The notes beneath the pieces were generated by a model that was not told where the DNA came from, did not search any database, and was given only the letters and a program-made list of their open reading frames with translations. Of a DNA stretch of 64,000 nucleotides, positions 44,796-54,127 are shown piece after piece (within the stretch, counting starts at the first letter, position 1; each line of letters starts with the position of its first letter). A program made the translations under genes and the position numbers. This DNA comes from DATJKD01 sp963728295 (GTDB taxonomy: Bacteria; Pseudomonadota; Gammaproteobacteria; Steroidobacterales; Steroidobacteraceae): contig CAVSKB010000006.1 of the NCBI GenBank assembly GCA_963728295.1, positions 186,001 to 250,000 on the forward strand, given 5' to 3'.

Positions 44796-46697
44796 TCAGG
44801 ATCGGGGCGCTTCTTCGTGGGCCTTCAGGACCGCCCTCTCGTCACGTGTCGATTCCTGCCCGGACGTGTGCGCCAGGGGCGCCGGTATGTCCAGGAGCCC
44901 CAGGATGCGATGGGCTGCTTCGGTGCATGCACGTTCGATGACGGGCATTGCTGTCGGCGTGAATGTCGTCAGCACGTGGTCGGCCGCCCGACCCGTTTGG
45001 TCGGGCCGCCCCACGCCGATCTTCAACCGGCGAAACGCATCGCTTCCGAACGCGCTCTGTATTGACCGAACGCCTCTATGGCCGCCGTCGCCGCCCTTCA
45101 TCCGCACCCGCAGCGCACCCGGCGGCAGGTCCATGTCATCGTGGACGAGGACGCAGTGGCCGGCTGCAAAGTTGAGCCGTCGCGCCAGCTGCGACAACAC
45201 GGGACCCGTGACATTCACGTAGGTCAGCGGCTTGATCAGGTAAACGATCCTGCCCGGCAAGTCGATGCGCGCGAGCATCACCTGCTCCTCCCGGACCCAC
45301 TCTGCCCGAAGGGAACGGGCAAGAATATCGAGCACTGTCTGACCGACGTTATGAGGGGTATCCACGTACTCGAGCCCGGGATTTCCCAGACCGACAATCG
45401 CCTGAATGGATGGGCCGGTGGTTGGCGCACCCACTCGCGTCTTGCCGGTGCTGCGGGCGGCGATCAACGCGTCCAGGTGGTCGTGATCTACGCCTTTCAG
45501 AAGAACCAGATCGCCCGGTCGGAAGTAATCGTGCAGCTGCGCGCAGGCGGCTTCGACGGATGGGAAGGCATGCAATGCGTCGTCGTGCGGAGACCGCCTC
45601 GCCTTCAGGCCTTTCGAAGCCCGCGAACCCACGAATACCACCTGATCGGCCGCTGCCAAAGCCAGCCTGGCCACCGAAACGTACGCACGGTCCGAGTTTC
45701 CGGTGTAGTCGGAGATCGTCCCGATCACCACGATCTTGCGTTCCGCCGTCGCGTCCTTCATGAAATCCAGCGCCGCGGGAATCGACCACAGCGGAGCCTT
45801 GGCGTCATCCTGGATGAAGGTGACGCCATCGTCGCGAATCACCGGACTCATGCGGCGCGGAAAGGGCGGAACCGGGCTTATCGCCTGCACCGCAACCGTC
45901 AGCGGCAGCCCCATCGCGAGGCCGACGGCTATGGCCGCAAGGGCACATTGCACAAGGTGTGCACCCGGCAGCTGCGTGTGGACAGTCTGACATTGCCCGT
46001 TGAAGCGAACGGTGAATGACAGTCGTTCCGGCCAGGCGGCGCTGACATTCTCCGCACGCACCATCGCCTCGGGAGCGAGTCCGTATGTAATGACCCGGCC
46101 CGCACACCGCGACCGCATGGCCAGGACATTCGGATCGTCTGCATTCAATATTGCAGTTCCGTTCGATGGCAAAGCTGCGATGAGCTTGCCCTTCTCGGCT
46201 GCAATGGCCTCGATACTGCCAAATGCACCGATGTGATCGCTCCCGATGTTGGTCACCACCCCGATGCTGGGCTTCACGAGGTTGAGTGGTCGCTCCAGGG
46301 GAATTCTCTCGCCACGTATCGCCGCGGCGATCTCCAGCACGCAGAATTCGTCACTGGGTTTGACGCGAAGGATCGTGGTGGCGTGGTAATGGAGTCTGTT
46401 GTGGCTGCCGGGGCTCTTGTAGCCCTTGAGCTGGCTCGAGAGGACGGCTGCGATGAGCTCCTTGGTCGTCGATTTGCCACAGCTGCCGGTAACACCGATG
46501 AAGACCACCCGGCCCAGCTGCGCCCGATAGAGCGGCGCCAGCCAGACAGCGATCCGTCGATAGACGACGGAGACACGCCATTGCGCCGAGCGCCATACCT
46601 CCTTCAGGAACCCCCGACTTTCAGAGGGATTCATGACACGGGATAAGAGATTTTTGAGCCTCATGAATCTGAATGACCGATCGTGCTGCGATTGCAC
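44796..46697 (-). CDS. fusion of a MurF-like Mur ligase and a peptidyl-tRNA hydrolase domain
   Basis: 633 residues from GTG 46697 (ATG 46664 or 46634 are alternatives). Residues ~60-430 are a Mur ligase: P-loop GVTGSCGKSTT (68-78), LEIAA with Glu122, NIGSDHIGAFG, AAEKGKLIAALPSN (carbamyl-Lys region) and GDLVLLKGVDHDHLDAL. In MurF the DDSYNANP segment is QDDAKAPLWS here, so the amino/peptide substrate should differ. Residues ~433-600 are a Pth domain: VGLGNPGLEY with Asn439, DTPHNVG with catalytic His449, LTYVNVTG with Asn495, and LVHDDMDLPPG with Asp520. The usual GGHNG is GGHRG (Arg541 for Asn). A divergent tRNA gene lies upstream and the GT39-like gene downstream. The reaction is unknown. 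Confidence 0.85.
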   Translation of the reverse strand: MQSQHDRSFRFMRLKNLLSRVMNPSESRGFLKEVWRSAQWRVSVVYRRIAVWLAPLYRAQLGRVVFIGVTGSCGKSTTKELIAAVLSSQLKGYKSPGSHNRLHYHATTILRVKPSDEFCVLEIAAAIRGERIPLERPLNLVKPSIGVVTNIGSDHIGAFGSIEAIAAEKGKLIAALPSNGTAILNADDPNVLAMRSRCAGRVITYGLAPEAMVRAENVSAAWPERLSFTVRFNGQCQTVHTQLPGAHLVQCALAAIAVGLAMGLPLTVAVQAISPVPPFPRRMSPVIRDDGVTFIQDDAKAPLWSIPAALDFMKDATAERKIVVIGTISDYTGNSDRAYVSVARLALAAADQVVFVGSRASKGLKARRSPHDDALHAFPSVEAACAQLHDYFRPGDLVLLKGVDHDHLDALIAARSTGKTRVGAPTTGPSIQAIVGLGNPGLEYVDTPHNVGQTVLDILARSLRAEWVREEQVMLARIDLPGRIVYLIKPLTYVNVTGPVLSQLARRLNFAAGHCVLVHDDMDLPPGALRVRMKGGDGGHRGVRSIQSAFGSDAFRRLKIGVGRPDQTGRAADHVLTTFTPTAMPVIERACTEAAHRILGLLDIPAPLAHTSGQESTRDERAVLKAHEEAPRS

Positions 46698-46705
46698 TCG
46701 CCTTC

Positions 46706-46730
46706 AAGTGAATTTTTACCGTGTTCACTT
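46706..46730. promoter_or_regulatory. inverted repeat, possible operator between tRNA and MurF-Pth
   Basis: AAGTGAA (46706-46712) and TTCACTT (46724-46730) are perfect inverted copies, 11 nt apart. It lies 9 nt upstream of the GTG start of the fusion gene and about 31 nt before the divergent tRNA, where a shared repressor would act. It may also be a hairpin in the 5' leader of the fusion mRNA. Function is inference. Confidence 0.45.
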
Positions 46731-46761
46731 TCCGCGCTTCTTGGCGCAAACTTTTTGCAGT

Positions 46762-46836
46762 GCCCAGGTAGCTCAGAGAAAGAGCACTTGCCTAGTATGC
46801 AAGAGGTCGGCGGTTAGATTCCGTCCCTGGGCCCCA
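46762..46836 (+). tRNA. tRNA with anticodon AGU (Thr-like), lacking canonical elbow nucleotides
   Basis: 75 nt with a full cloverleaf: acceptor stem 7 bp (GCCCAGG/CCTGGGC), D stem GCTC/GAGC, anticodon stem CTTGC/GCAAG, T stem GGCGG/CCGTC (one G-U), and encoded CCA. The anticodon loop CTAGTAT gives AGU (Thr). G1-C72, C2-G71, G35 and U36, the known threonyl-tRNA identity elements of E. coli, are present, but the discriminator is C73. The 7-nt D loop (AGAGAAA) has no G18-G19. The T loop is TTAGATT, with A in place of C56. U8-A14 and G15-C48 remain. It may be non-ribosomal or a pseudogene. It lies beside the MurF-Pth fusion on the opposite strand. Confidence 0.72.
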
Positions 46837-46864
46837 CTCCTTCCCGGTCGTGCCGGCCATACAA

Positions 46865-46895
46865 AAAGGGCCGGCGTTTCCGCCGGCCCCTTCTT
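46865..46895. terminator. bidirectional rho-independent terminator
   Basis: Stem GGGCCGGCG (46868-46876) and CGCCGGCCC (46881-46889) around a TTTC loop. The minus strand continues into TTTTTGT after the stem, so it terminates groEL. On the plus strand it is followed by CTTCTT and may end the tRNA transcript. Confidence 0.85.
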
Positions 46896-46947
46896 GGTCT
46901 TGCAACCAGGCGTCTTGCGACGCCCGCGGAACGGTAACGCGGCTGCG

Positions 46948-48589
<1,642 letters not shown>

Positions 48590-48631
48590 GTATCTGTCTC
48601 CGGAATTCTGTGGTGTGTGACGCGGTGCGGG

Positions 48632-48934
48632 TTACTTCTCGATCACCGCCATCACGTCTTCTTCGCGCATGACGAGGTATTCCTCGCCATCGACCTTCAC
48701 TTCGGTGCCGCTGTACTTGCCGAAGAGGATGTGGTCGCCGACCTTGACGTCGAGCGGGCGGACGTCGCCGTTCTCGAGGATCTTGCCCTTGCCGACCGCC
48801 ATCACCTTGCCGCGGATCGGCTTCTCGGCCGCCGAGTCGGGGATGACGATGCCGCCGGGGGTCTTTGTTTCCGCGTCGAGCCGCTGGATGATGACGCGGT
48901 CGTGAAGCGGACGAATCTTCAGTTTCTCAGCCAT
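48632..48934 (-). CDS. groES: co-chaperonin GroES
   Basis: 100 residues from ATG 48934 (MAEKLKIRPLHDRVIIQRLD), with GGAG 9 nt upstream. The mobile loop (AETKTPGGIVIPD) and the roof region (GKILENGDVRPLDVKVGDHI) are typical. It caps GroEL. groEL follows 42 nt downstream in the same operon, and a CIRCE-like operator lies upstream. Confidence 0.97.
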   Translation of the reverse strand: MAEKLKIRPLHDRVIIQRLDAETKTPGGIVIPDSAAEKPIRGKVMAVGKGKILENGDVRPLDVKVGDHILFGKYSGTEVKVDGEEYLVMREEDVMAVIEK

Positions 48935-48990
48935 GCTTGAGACTCCGTTCGTTAACTGATGCCCAAATCTGATGGAATCGATCGGGGGTG

Positions 48991-49017
48991 TTAGCACTCT
49001 CCCGAGTTGGCTGCTAA
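48991..49017. promoter_or_regulatory. CIRCE-like HrcA operator
   Basis: TTAGCACTC-N9-GGCTGCTAA against the consensus TTAGCACTC-N9-GAGTGCTAA: the left arm is perfect and the right arm has two mismatches. It lies 57 nt upstream of groES, where HrcA represses groESL in unstressed cells. The direction is that of groES (minus strand). Confidence 0.78.
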
Positions 49018-49065
49018 TGATAGGTGACGATCGTTACAATTCAAGGGCGCCCGGGCAGGAAATTT

Positions 49066-49133
49066 GGCTCCGAGCCGATTTTTTTCTTGGGTCGCAGGAA
49101 AATGGCTCCGAGCCGATGGCCTTGCTCCGAGCC
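49066..49133. repeat. three clustered GGCTCCGAGCC palindromes
   Basis: Copies at 49066-49076, 49104-49114 and (10 of 11 bases) 49124-49133, within the leader between groES and dsbD. The first two share flanking GAT. The same element occurs at 2154-2164. Possibly a REP-like or protein-binding element; function unknown. They are palindromic about a central base, so strand is not defined. Confidence 0.55.
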
Positions 49134-49210
49134 ATTCTGCTTCCGCGCGCTGGGTCATGGGCGACGTCCGCCGAATGGCGCTAGGATGCGCAGCCCAGCA
49201 GGCCGAGTGC

Positions 49211-51077
49211 ATGTCCCATGGTGTTCAGGTGAGCCCTAAGTCTTTGTTTTATCTCGGCCTTCTGCTGGCCGTGACCGCGGCGGCGGGGGCGCAGGGGGTG
49301 GATCTCAGGCAGGTCGCAGGCAGCGGCGGCGCATCGGACGGCTTTCTCAAGCCCGACCAGGCCTTCGTGCTCACGGCCGAAAGCGAAAGCCCCGACCGGG
49401 TGACCCTGCGCTGGCAGATTGCCAAGGACTACTACCTCTACCGGGACAAGATTGCCGTGTCGACGGTGACACCGGACGCAGAGCTCGGCACACCGGTCAT
49501 GCCATCCGGCAAGATCAAACATGACGAGTATTTCGGCGAACAGGTCGTGTACTACGACGAACTGGTCGTCAACGTGCCGATTTCTCGGCGATCGGACGCT
49601 GGCCCGGCTGCCCTTGGAGGTCACCTATCAGGGTTGCGCCGAGGCGGGGCTATGCTACCCACCGATACGCAAGCAGATCACCGTGGCGCTCCTGCCCGTG
49701 GCGGCCGCCGCAGCCACCGATGCAGCGTCGTCGGCTGGCGACGGCGGCGCGGCGCCCCGCCGTTCCGAGCAGGACTCGATCGCGGATCGCGTCAGGAGCG
49801 GCAGCCTGCTCGGCGTGCTGGCGTTCTTTTTCGTTACCGGGCTCGGGCTCGCATTCACGCCCTGCGTATTGCCGATGGTGCCCATCCTCTCCGGCATCAT
49901 CGTCGGCGCCGGCGGTGAGCGACCCGTTTCGCGTGGCCGAGCGCTCTCGCTCTCGATCGCCTACGTGCTGGGCATGGCCCTCACCTATACCGTGGCGGGC
50001 GCGCTCTTTGCGCTCGCCGGTCAACAGGCGCAGGCATTCTTCCAGAAGCCCTGGATGATCGTGCTCTTTGCGGCGCTTTTCGTCTGGCTGGCGCTCAGCA
50101 TGTTCGGTCTCTATACGCTGCAGATGCCCGCCGCAATCCAGTCGCGAATTTCCTCGATGAGCAACCGGCAGAGCCAGGGCACGCTGGCCGGCAGCGCGAT
50201 CATGGGCGCGCTCTCCTCGCTGATCGTGACGGCATGCGTCGCGCCGGCGCTCGTTGGGGCGCTCGCGGTGATCGGCCAGGGCGGTGACGTCGCGCGCGGC
50301 GCCTCGGCGCTGTTTGCGATGAGCCTCGGAATGGGCGTCCCCCTCGTCGTCGTAGGTGCATCGGCCGGTCAGCTGCTGCCGCGGGTCGGGCCATGGATGG
50401 ATGCCGTCAAGGCCGTGTTCGGCGTGCTGCTCCTCGGCGTCGCGGTCTGGATGATCAGCCGGCTGCTGCCTGGACAGGTGACTCTCGCGCTCTGGGCCGT
50501 GCTTGCGTTCGTGTCGGGCTACTGCCTGCTGACGTTGGGCGGATCCGACGTGCGTGGCGGGGCGGACGCCGTACGTCGGGGTGTCGGGGCGCTTGCGATC
50601 GTCTACGGCGTGCTGATGCTGATTGGCGCGCTCGCGGGCCGTTCGGATCCGTTGCAGCCGCTGGCCGGGCTCGCTGCGGGCGGGGAGCCTGCCGCAGCGG
50701 CGCATGTCGCGTTCACCCGTGTAAAGACCGTCGCCGAGCTCGAGCAGCAACTCGCGGGGGCGCGCGCCACGGGGCGGCCGGTGATGCTCGATTTCTATGC
50801 AGACTGGTGCGTGTCCTGCAAGGAAATGGAGCGATACACGTTCACCGACCCTGGCGTACAGGCCGAATTCTCGCGCGCGCTGCTGCTGCAGGCGGACGTG
50901 ACGGCGAACGATGACGCCGACCAGGCGCTGTTGCAGCATTTCGGAATCCTGGGGCCCCCGACGATCGTCTTCTTTGGCACAGACGGCCGGGAACGCAGCG
51001 AATATCGCATCGTCGGTTTCAAACCCGCCGACGAGTTCCGCGAGCATCTCGCCCAGGCCTTCGGCGTGGCGACATGA
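49211..51077 (+). CDS. dsbD: thiol:disulfide interchange protein DsbD (frame interrupted once)
   Basis: Reconstructed ~620 residues. Signal peptide (LFYLGLLLAVTAAAGA); N-terminal DsbD-alpha domain with the Cys pair in YQGCAEAGLCYPP; eight-helix core with FTPCVLPMVPILSG and VTACVAPALVGA; C-terminal thioredoxin domain DFYADWCVSCKEME. One extra base near 49578-49584 (between VVNVP and FLGDRTLARLPLEV) breaks the frame. DsbD passes electrons from cytosolic thioredoxin to periplasmic thiol proteins. tlpA-like overlaps its stop (ATGA), and groES is divergent. Confidence 0.93.
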
Positions 51078-51712
51078 AGCCGGCGACGCTCGCGATCGTC
51101 GTAGCGACGGCGCTCGTGGCCGGAGCCACGGCCGGCGCGTGGATCTACCGCTCGCGCGCACCCGAGCCCGCGGCACCGACGGCGGCGCTTCCCCCACTCA
51201 AGCTGGCTGCGAACCTGCCCGAGGTGTCGCTGCTCGATCGCGAGGGGGTGCAGCGCGGATTCGATCACTGGCGCGGTCAATCGCTCATCGTGAATTTCTG
51301 GGCCACGTGGTGCGCGCCATGCCGGCGCGAGATGCCGCTGCTTGAGCGGCTGCAGGCTGAAAACGCCGCCGACGGCTTCCAGGTCGTGGGCGTTGCGGTT
51401 GACTATCGGGACAAGGTCCTGGCCTATGCCGACAAGATGAAGATCAGCTATCCGTTGCTGATCGGTGAGCAGGAGGCCCTGGACGCCGCCGCCGCGTTCG
51501 GCGTGGAGATGGTCGGCCTTCCGTTCACGGTCTTCTCGGATACGCGGGGCCGGATCATAGCCGCGCACATTGGCGAGTTGACGGCCGCCCAGGCAGGCGT
51601 GATTCTGGCTGCGGTCCGCCGCGTCAATTCCGGCGGTGCGACACCCCTCGAGGCGCGGGCCGAGATCGAGCGGGGTCTCGGTGCACTCCCACCGGGTCCC
51701 GCCGAGGGCTGA
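51074..51712 (+). CDS. TlpA-like thioredoxin-fold protein (DsbD partner)
   Basis: 212 residues. N-terminal membrane anchor (LAIVVATALVAGATAGAWIY), then a thioredoxin fold with the active site NFWATWCAPCRREMP and GVAVDYRDKVLAYADKM (TlpA/ResA insertion). It probably receives electrons from the adjacent DsbD and reduces periplasmic disulfides, for example in cytochrome c maturation. It overlaps dsbD by 4 nt. Confidence 0.93.
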   Translation: MKPATLAIVVATALVAGATAGAWIYRSRAPEPAAPTAALPPLKLAANLPEVSLLDREGVQRGFDHWRGQSLIVNFWATWCAPCRREMPLLERLQAENAADGFQVVGVAVDYRDKVLAYADKMKISYPLLIGEQEALDAAAAFGVEMVGLPFTVFSDTRGRIIAAHIGELTAAQAGVILAAVRRVNSGGATPLEARAEIERGLGALPPGPAEG

Positions 51713-51744
51713 GATAGCGCCAAAGTGGCCGAAGTGTCGCCATC

Positions 51745-51774
51745 TGGCGGCAATCGGCGCTAAACTTGCCGCCA
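51745..51774. promoter_or_regulatory. 9-bp inverted repeat upstream of aroQ
   Basis: TGGCGGCAA (51745-51753) and TTGCCGCCA (51766-51774) with a 12-nt spacer, 24 nt before the aroQ GTG. It could be an operator for the aroQ-accB-accC unit or a hairpin ending the dsbD-tlpA transcript. No T-run follows, so a terminator is less likely. Confidence 0.45.
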
Positions 51775-51797
51775 TTTGACGGTATCAGCGGCGGCCC

Positions 51798-52256
51798 GTG
51801 GCTCACATACTGTTGCTCAACGGTCCCAACCTCAATCTGCTGGGCGTGCGCGAACCCGGGTTGTATGGGCACGTCACTCTCGAGCAAATCCACGAGCGCA
51901 TGACGCAGCTCGCCGCGGAGGCCGGGCATCGGCTGTCCGCGTTTCAAAGCAACTCTGAAGCCGACTTGATCGCACGCATCCACCAGGCGCCCGCCGGTCA
52001 CGTCGCCTTCATCATCTTCAATCCTGCCGGGTTCACCCACACGAGCATTGCGCTGCGGGACGCGCTGCTCGCAGTGAAGGTTCCCTTCATCGAGGTGCAT
52101 CTCTCGAACGTGCATGCGCGGGAAAGCTTCCGGCGCCAATCGTATTTCTCCGACATCGCCGCCGGATGCATCACCGGTTTCGGCGCTTTTGGCTACGAGC
52201 TCGCATTGCGTGCCGCGGCTTACCAGCTCGCGGGCGGCGCGGCGAACCGCAATTGA
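51798..52256 (+). CDS. aroQ: type II 3-dehydroquinate dehydratase
   Basis: 152 residues from GTG 51798. Shikimate-pathway step, dehydroquinate to dehydroshikimate. GPNLNLLGVREPGLYG with the catalytic Arg/Tyr lid, NPAGFTHTSIALRDAL and EVHLSNVHARESFRRQSY are the type II signatures. First gene of the aroQ-accB-accC block, an order conserved in gammaproteobacteria. Confidence 0.96.
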   Translation: MAHILLLNGPNLNLLGVREPGLYGHVTLEQIHERMTQLAAEAGHRLSAFQSNSEADLIARIHQAPAGHVAFIIFNPAGFTHTSIALRDALLAVKVPFIEVHLSNVHARESFRRQSYFSDIAAGCITGFGAFGYELALRAAAYQLAGGAANRN

Positions 52257-52294
52257 ACATAAGCAATACGCATAAAGATCTCAGGGGAACACGG

Positions 52295-52747
52295 ATGGAC
52301 ATTCGCAAGGTCAAGAAGCTGATCGAGCTGCTCGAGGAGTCCGGTGTCTCGGAGATCGAGATCAAGGAGGGCGAGGAGACGGTGCGAATCAGCCGCCACC
52401 CGCCGGGCGGTGTGCATACCTACGCGGCGCCCATGGCGTACGCCCCACAAGCCGCTCCGCTCGCGGCAGCCCCGGCACCCGTCGCGGCGGCGACCGCGCC
52501 CGCGCACGCGCCCGACAAGGTCGTGACCGCGCCGATGGTGGGCACCTTCTACTCGGCGCCCGCGCCCGGTGCCAAACCGTTTGTCGAGATCGGCAGCGAA
52601 GTCAAGCCGGGCGACGTGCTCTGCATCATCGAGGCCATGAAGATGATGAACCAGATCGAGTCCGACAAGGCAGGAAAGGTCGTGTCAGTGCTGGTCAAGA
52701 ACGGCGACCCCGTCGAATTCGGGCAGTCGCTGTTCGTCATCGAATAG
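52295..52747 (+). CDS. accB: biotin carboxyl carrier protein of acetyl-CoA carboxylase
   Basis: 150 residues from ATG 52295 with GGGG upstream. N-terminal helical dimerisation region (MDIRKVKKLIELLEESGVSE), an Ala/Pro linker (APAPVAAATAPAHAP), then the biotinyl domain with the acceptor Lys in IEAMKMMNQIE. It accepts CO2 from AccC and donates it through AccAD. accC begins 16 nt downstream. Confidence 0.97.
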   Translation: MDIRKVKKLIELLEESGVSEIEIKEGEETVRISRHPPGGVHTYAAPMAYAPQAAPLAAAPAPVAAATAPAHAPDKVVTAPMVGTFYSAPAPGAKPFVEIGSEVKPGDVLCIIEAMKMMNQIESDKAGKVVSVLVKNGDPVEFGQSLFVIE

Positions 52748-52762
52748 GCCCGCGGGCCATCC

Positions 52763-54106
52763 ATGCTCGACAAGGTCCTCATCGCGAACCGCGGCGAAAT
52801 CGCGCTGCGCATCCTGCGCGCGTGCCGCGAGCTCGGCGTCAAGACGGTCGCGGTGCACTCCACCGCCGATCGGAATCTCAAGCACGTGCTGCTCGCCGAC
52901 GAGACGGTATGCATCGGTCCGCCGCCGTCGCGCGACAGCTACCTCAACATGCCTGCGCTCATCAGCGCCGCCGAGGTCACCGACTCGGTCGGGATCCACC
53001 CCGGCTACGGTTTCCTCTCGGAGAACGCTGACTTCGCCGAGCGTGTCGAGAAGAGCGGCTTTACCTTCGTCGGCCCGCGCGCCGAGACCATCCGGCTGAT
53101 GGGTGACAAGGTCTCGGCGATCCGCACGATGAAGGCCTCCGGTGTGCCCTGCGTTCCGGGATCCGACGGTCCTCTCGGAAACGAGCCCGATGACCTCTTC
53201 CGTATTGCTCGTGATATCGGCTTTCCCGTGATCATCAAGGCCTCGGGTGGCGGTGGTGGCCGTGGCATGCGGGTCGTGAACAGCGAGGCGACGCTGCTGC
53301 ATTCCATCAGCGTGACCCGGGCCGAGGCGCAGGCTGCCTTCAGCAACGACCAGGTCTACATGGAGAAATTTCTCGACAGGCCGCGGCACATCGAGTTCCA
53401 GGTGCTGGCCGATCACTACGGCAACGTCATCTGCCTGGGGGAGCGCGACTGCTCGATGCAGCGGCGGCACCAGAAGGTGGTCGAGGAAGCGCCGGCGCCA
53501 GGCCTCACCGGCAAGCAGCGCAAGGTGATGAACGAACGGGTCGCGGCCGCCTGTGCCGAGATCGGCTACCGGAGCGCGGGCACGCTCGAGTTCCTTTACC
53601 AGGACGGCGAGTTCTACTTCATCGAGATGAACACGCGCATCCAGGTCGAGCACCCGGTCACCGAGATCATCACCGGTATCGACCTCGTCAAGGCGCAGCT
53701 GCGCATCGCCGCGGGCGAGCGCCTCCCGTGGACGCAGGACGATGTCCAGATTCGCGGGCACGCCATCGAATGCCGCATCAACGCGGAGGACGCCAAGAAG
53801 TTCACGCCGTCGCCGGGACCCATCAAGCTCTGGCACGCGCCAGGCGGGCCCGGGATCCGCGTCGACAGCCACATATACACCGGCTACAACGTGCCGCCCC
53901 ACTACGACTCGCTGATCGCCAAGGTGATCGCCTACGGCGAGGACCGCGACGTGGCGATCGCCCGCATGAAGAACGCACTGACCGAGATGGTGATCGAGGG
54001 CATCAAGACGAACGTCGCGCTGCACCAGGAGATCTTCAACCACGCGGCGTTCCGTGCCGGCGGCACGGACATCCACTACCTGGAGCGGCGGCTCGGCATC
54101 AAGTAG
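52763..54106 (+). CDS. accC: biotin carboxylase subunit of acetyl-CoA carboxylase
   Basis: 447 residues. ATP-grasp enzyme: KVLIANRGEIALRILRACRE, ATP loop KASGGGGGRGMRVV, active site EMNTRIQVEHPVTE and the C-terminal RMKNALTEMVIEG. It carboxylates biotin on AccB using bicarbonate and ATP. In most relatives prmA follows directly. Here a ~4.8-kb block separates them. Confidence 0.97.
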   Translation: MLDKVLIANRGEIALRILRACRELGVKTVAVHSTADRNLKHVLLADETVCIGPPPSRDSYLNMPALISAAEVTDSVGIHPGYGFLSENADFAERVEKSGFTFVGPRAETIRLMGDKVSAIRTMKASGVPCVPGSDGPLGNEPDDLFRIARDIGFPVIIKASGGGGGRGMRVVNSEATLLHSISVTRAEAQAAFSNDQVYMEKFLDRPRHIEFQVLADHYGNVICLGERDCSMQRRHQKVVEEAPAPGLTGKQRKVMNERVAAACAEIGYRSAGTLEFLYQDGEFYFIEMNTRIQVEHPVTEIITGIDLVKAQLRIAAGERLPWTQDDVQIRGHAIECRINAEDAKKFTPSPGPIKLWHAPGGPGIRVDSHIYTGYNVPPHYDSLIAKVIAYGEDRDVAIARMKNALTEMVIEGIKTNVALHQEIFNHAAFRAGGTDIHYLERRLGIK

Positions 54107-54127
54107 CGACGCCCGGACCGCACAATC

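Larger units (their letters stand above)
46698..46947. other. intergenic region between the MurF-Pth gene and groEL
   Basis: 250 nt without a protein gene. It holds an inverted repeat (46706-46730), the unusual tRNA gene (46762-46836) and a bidirectional terminator (46865-46895), each listed separately. No sigma-70 promoter with good -35/-10 boxes could be recognised. Confidence 0.7.

Noticed and set aside
43161..46697. Antisense open frames over the GT39 and MurF-Pth genes (e.g. 45078-46019)
   Set aside because: No recognisable domain; the minus-strand frames have full catalytic motifs.
46744..46760. TTGGCGCAAACTTTTTGCAG-like match to a sigma-54 promoter before the tRNA
   Set aside because: The GG-GC spacing is 12, not 10, so it would not be functional. 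The match is partial.
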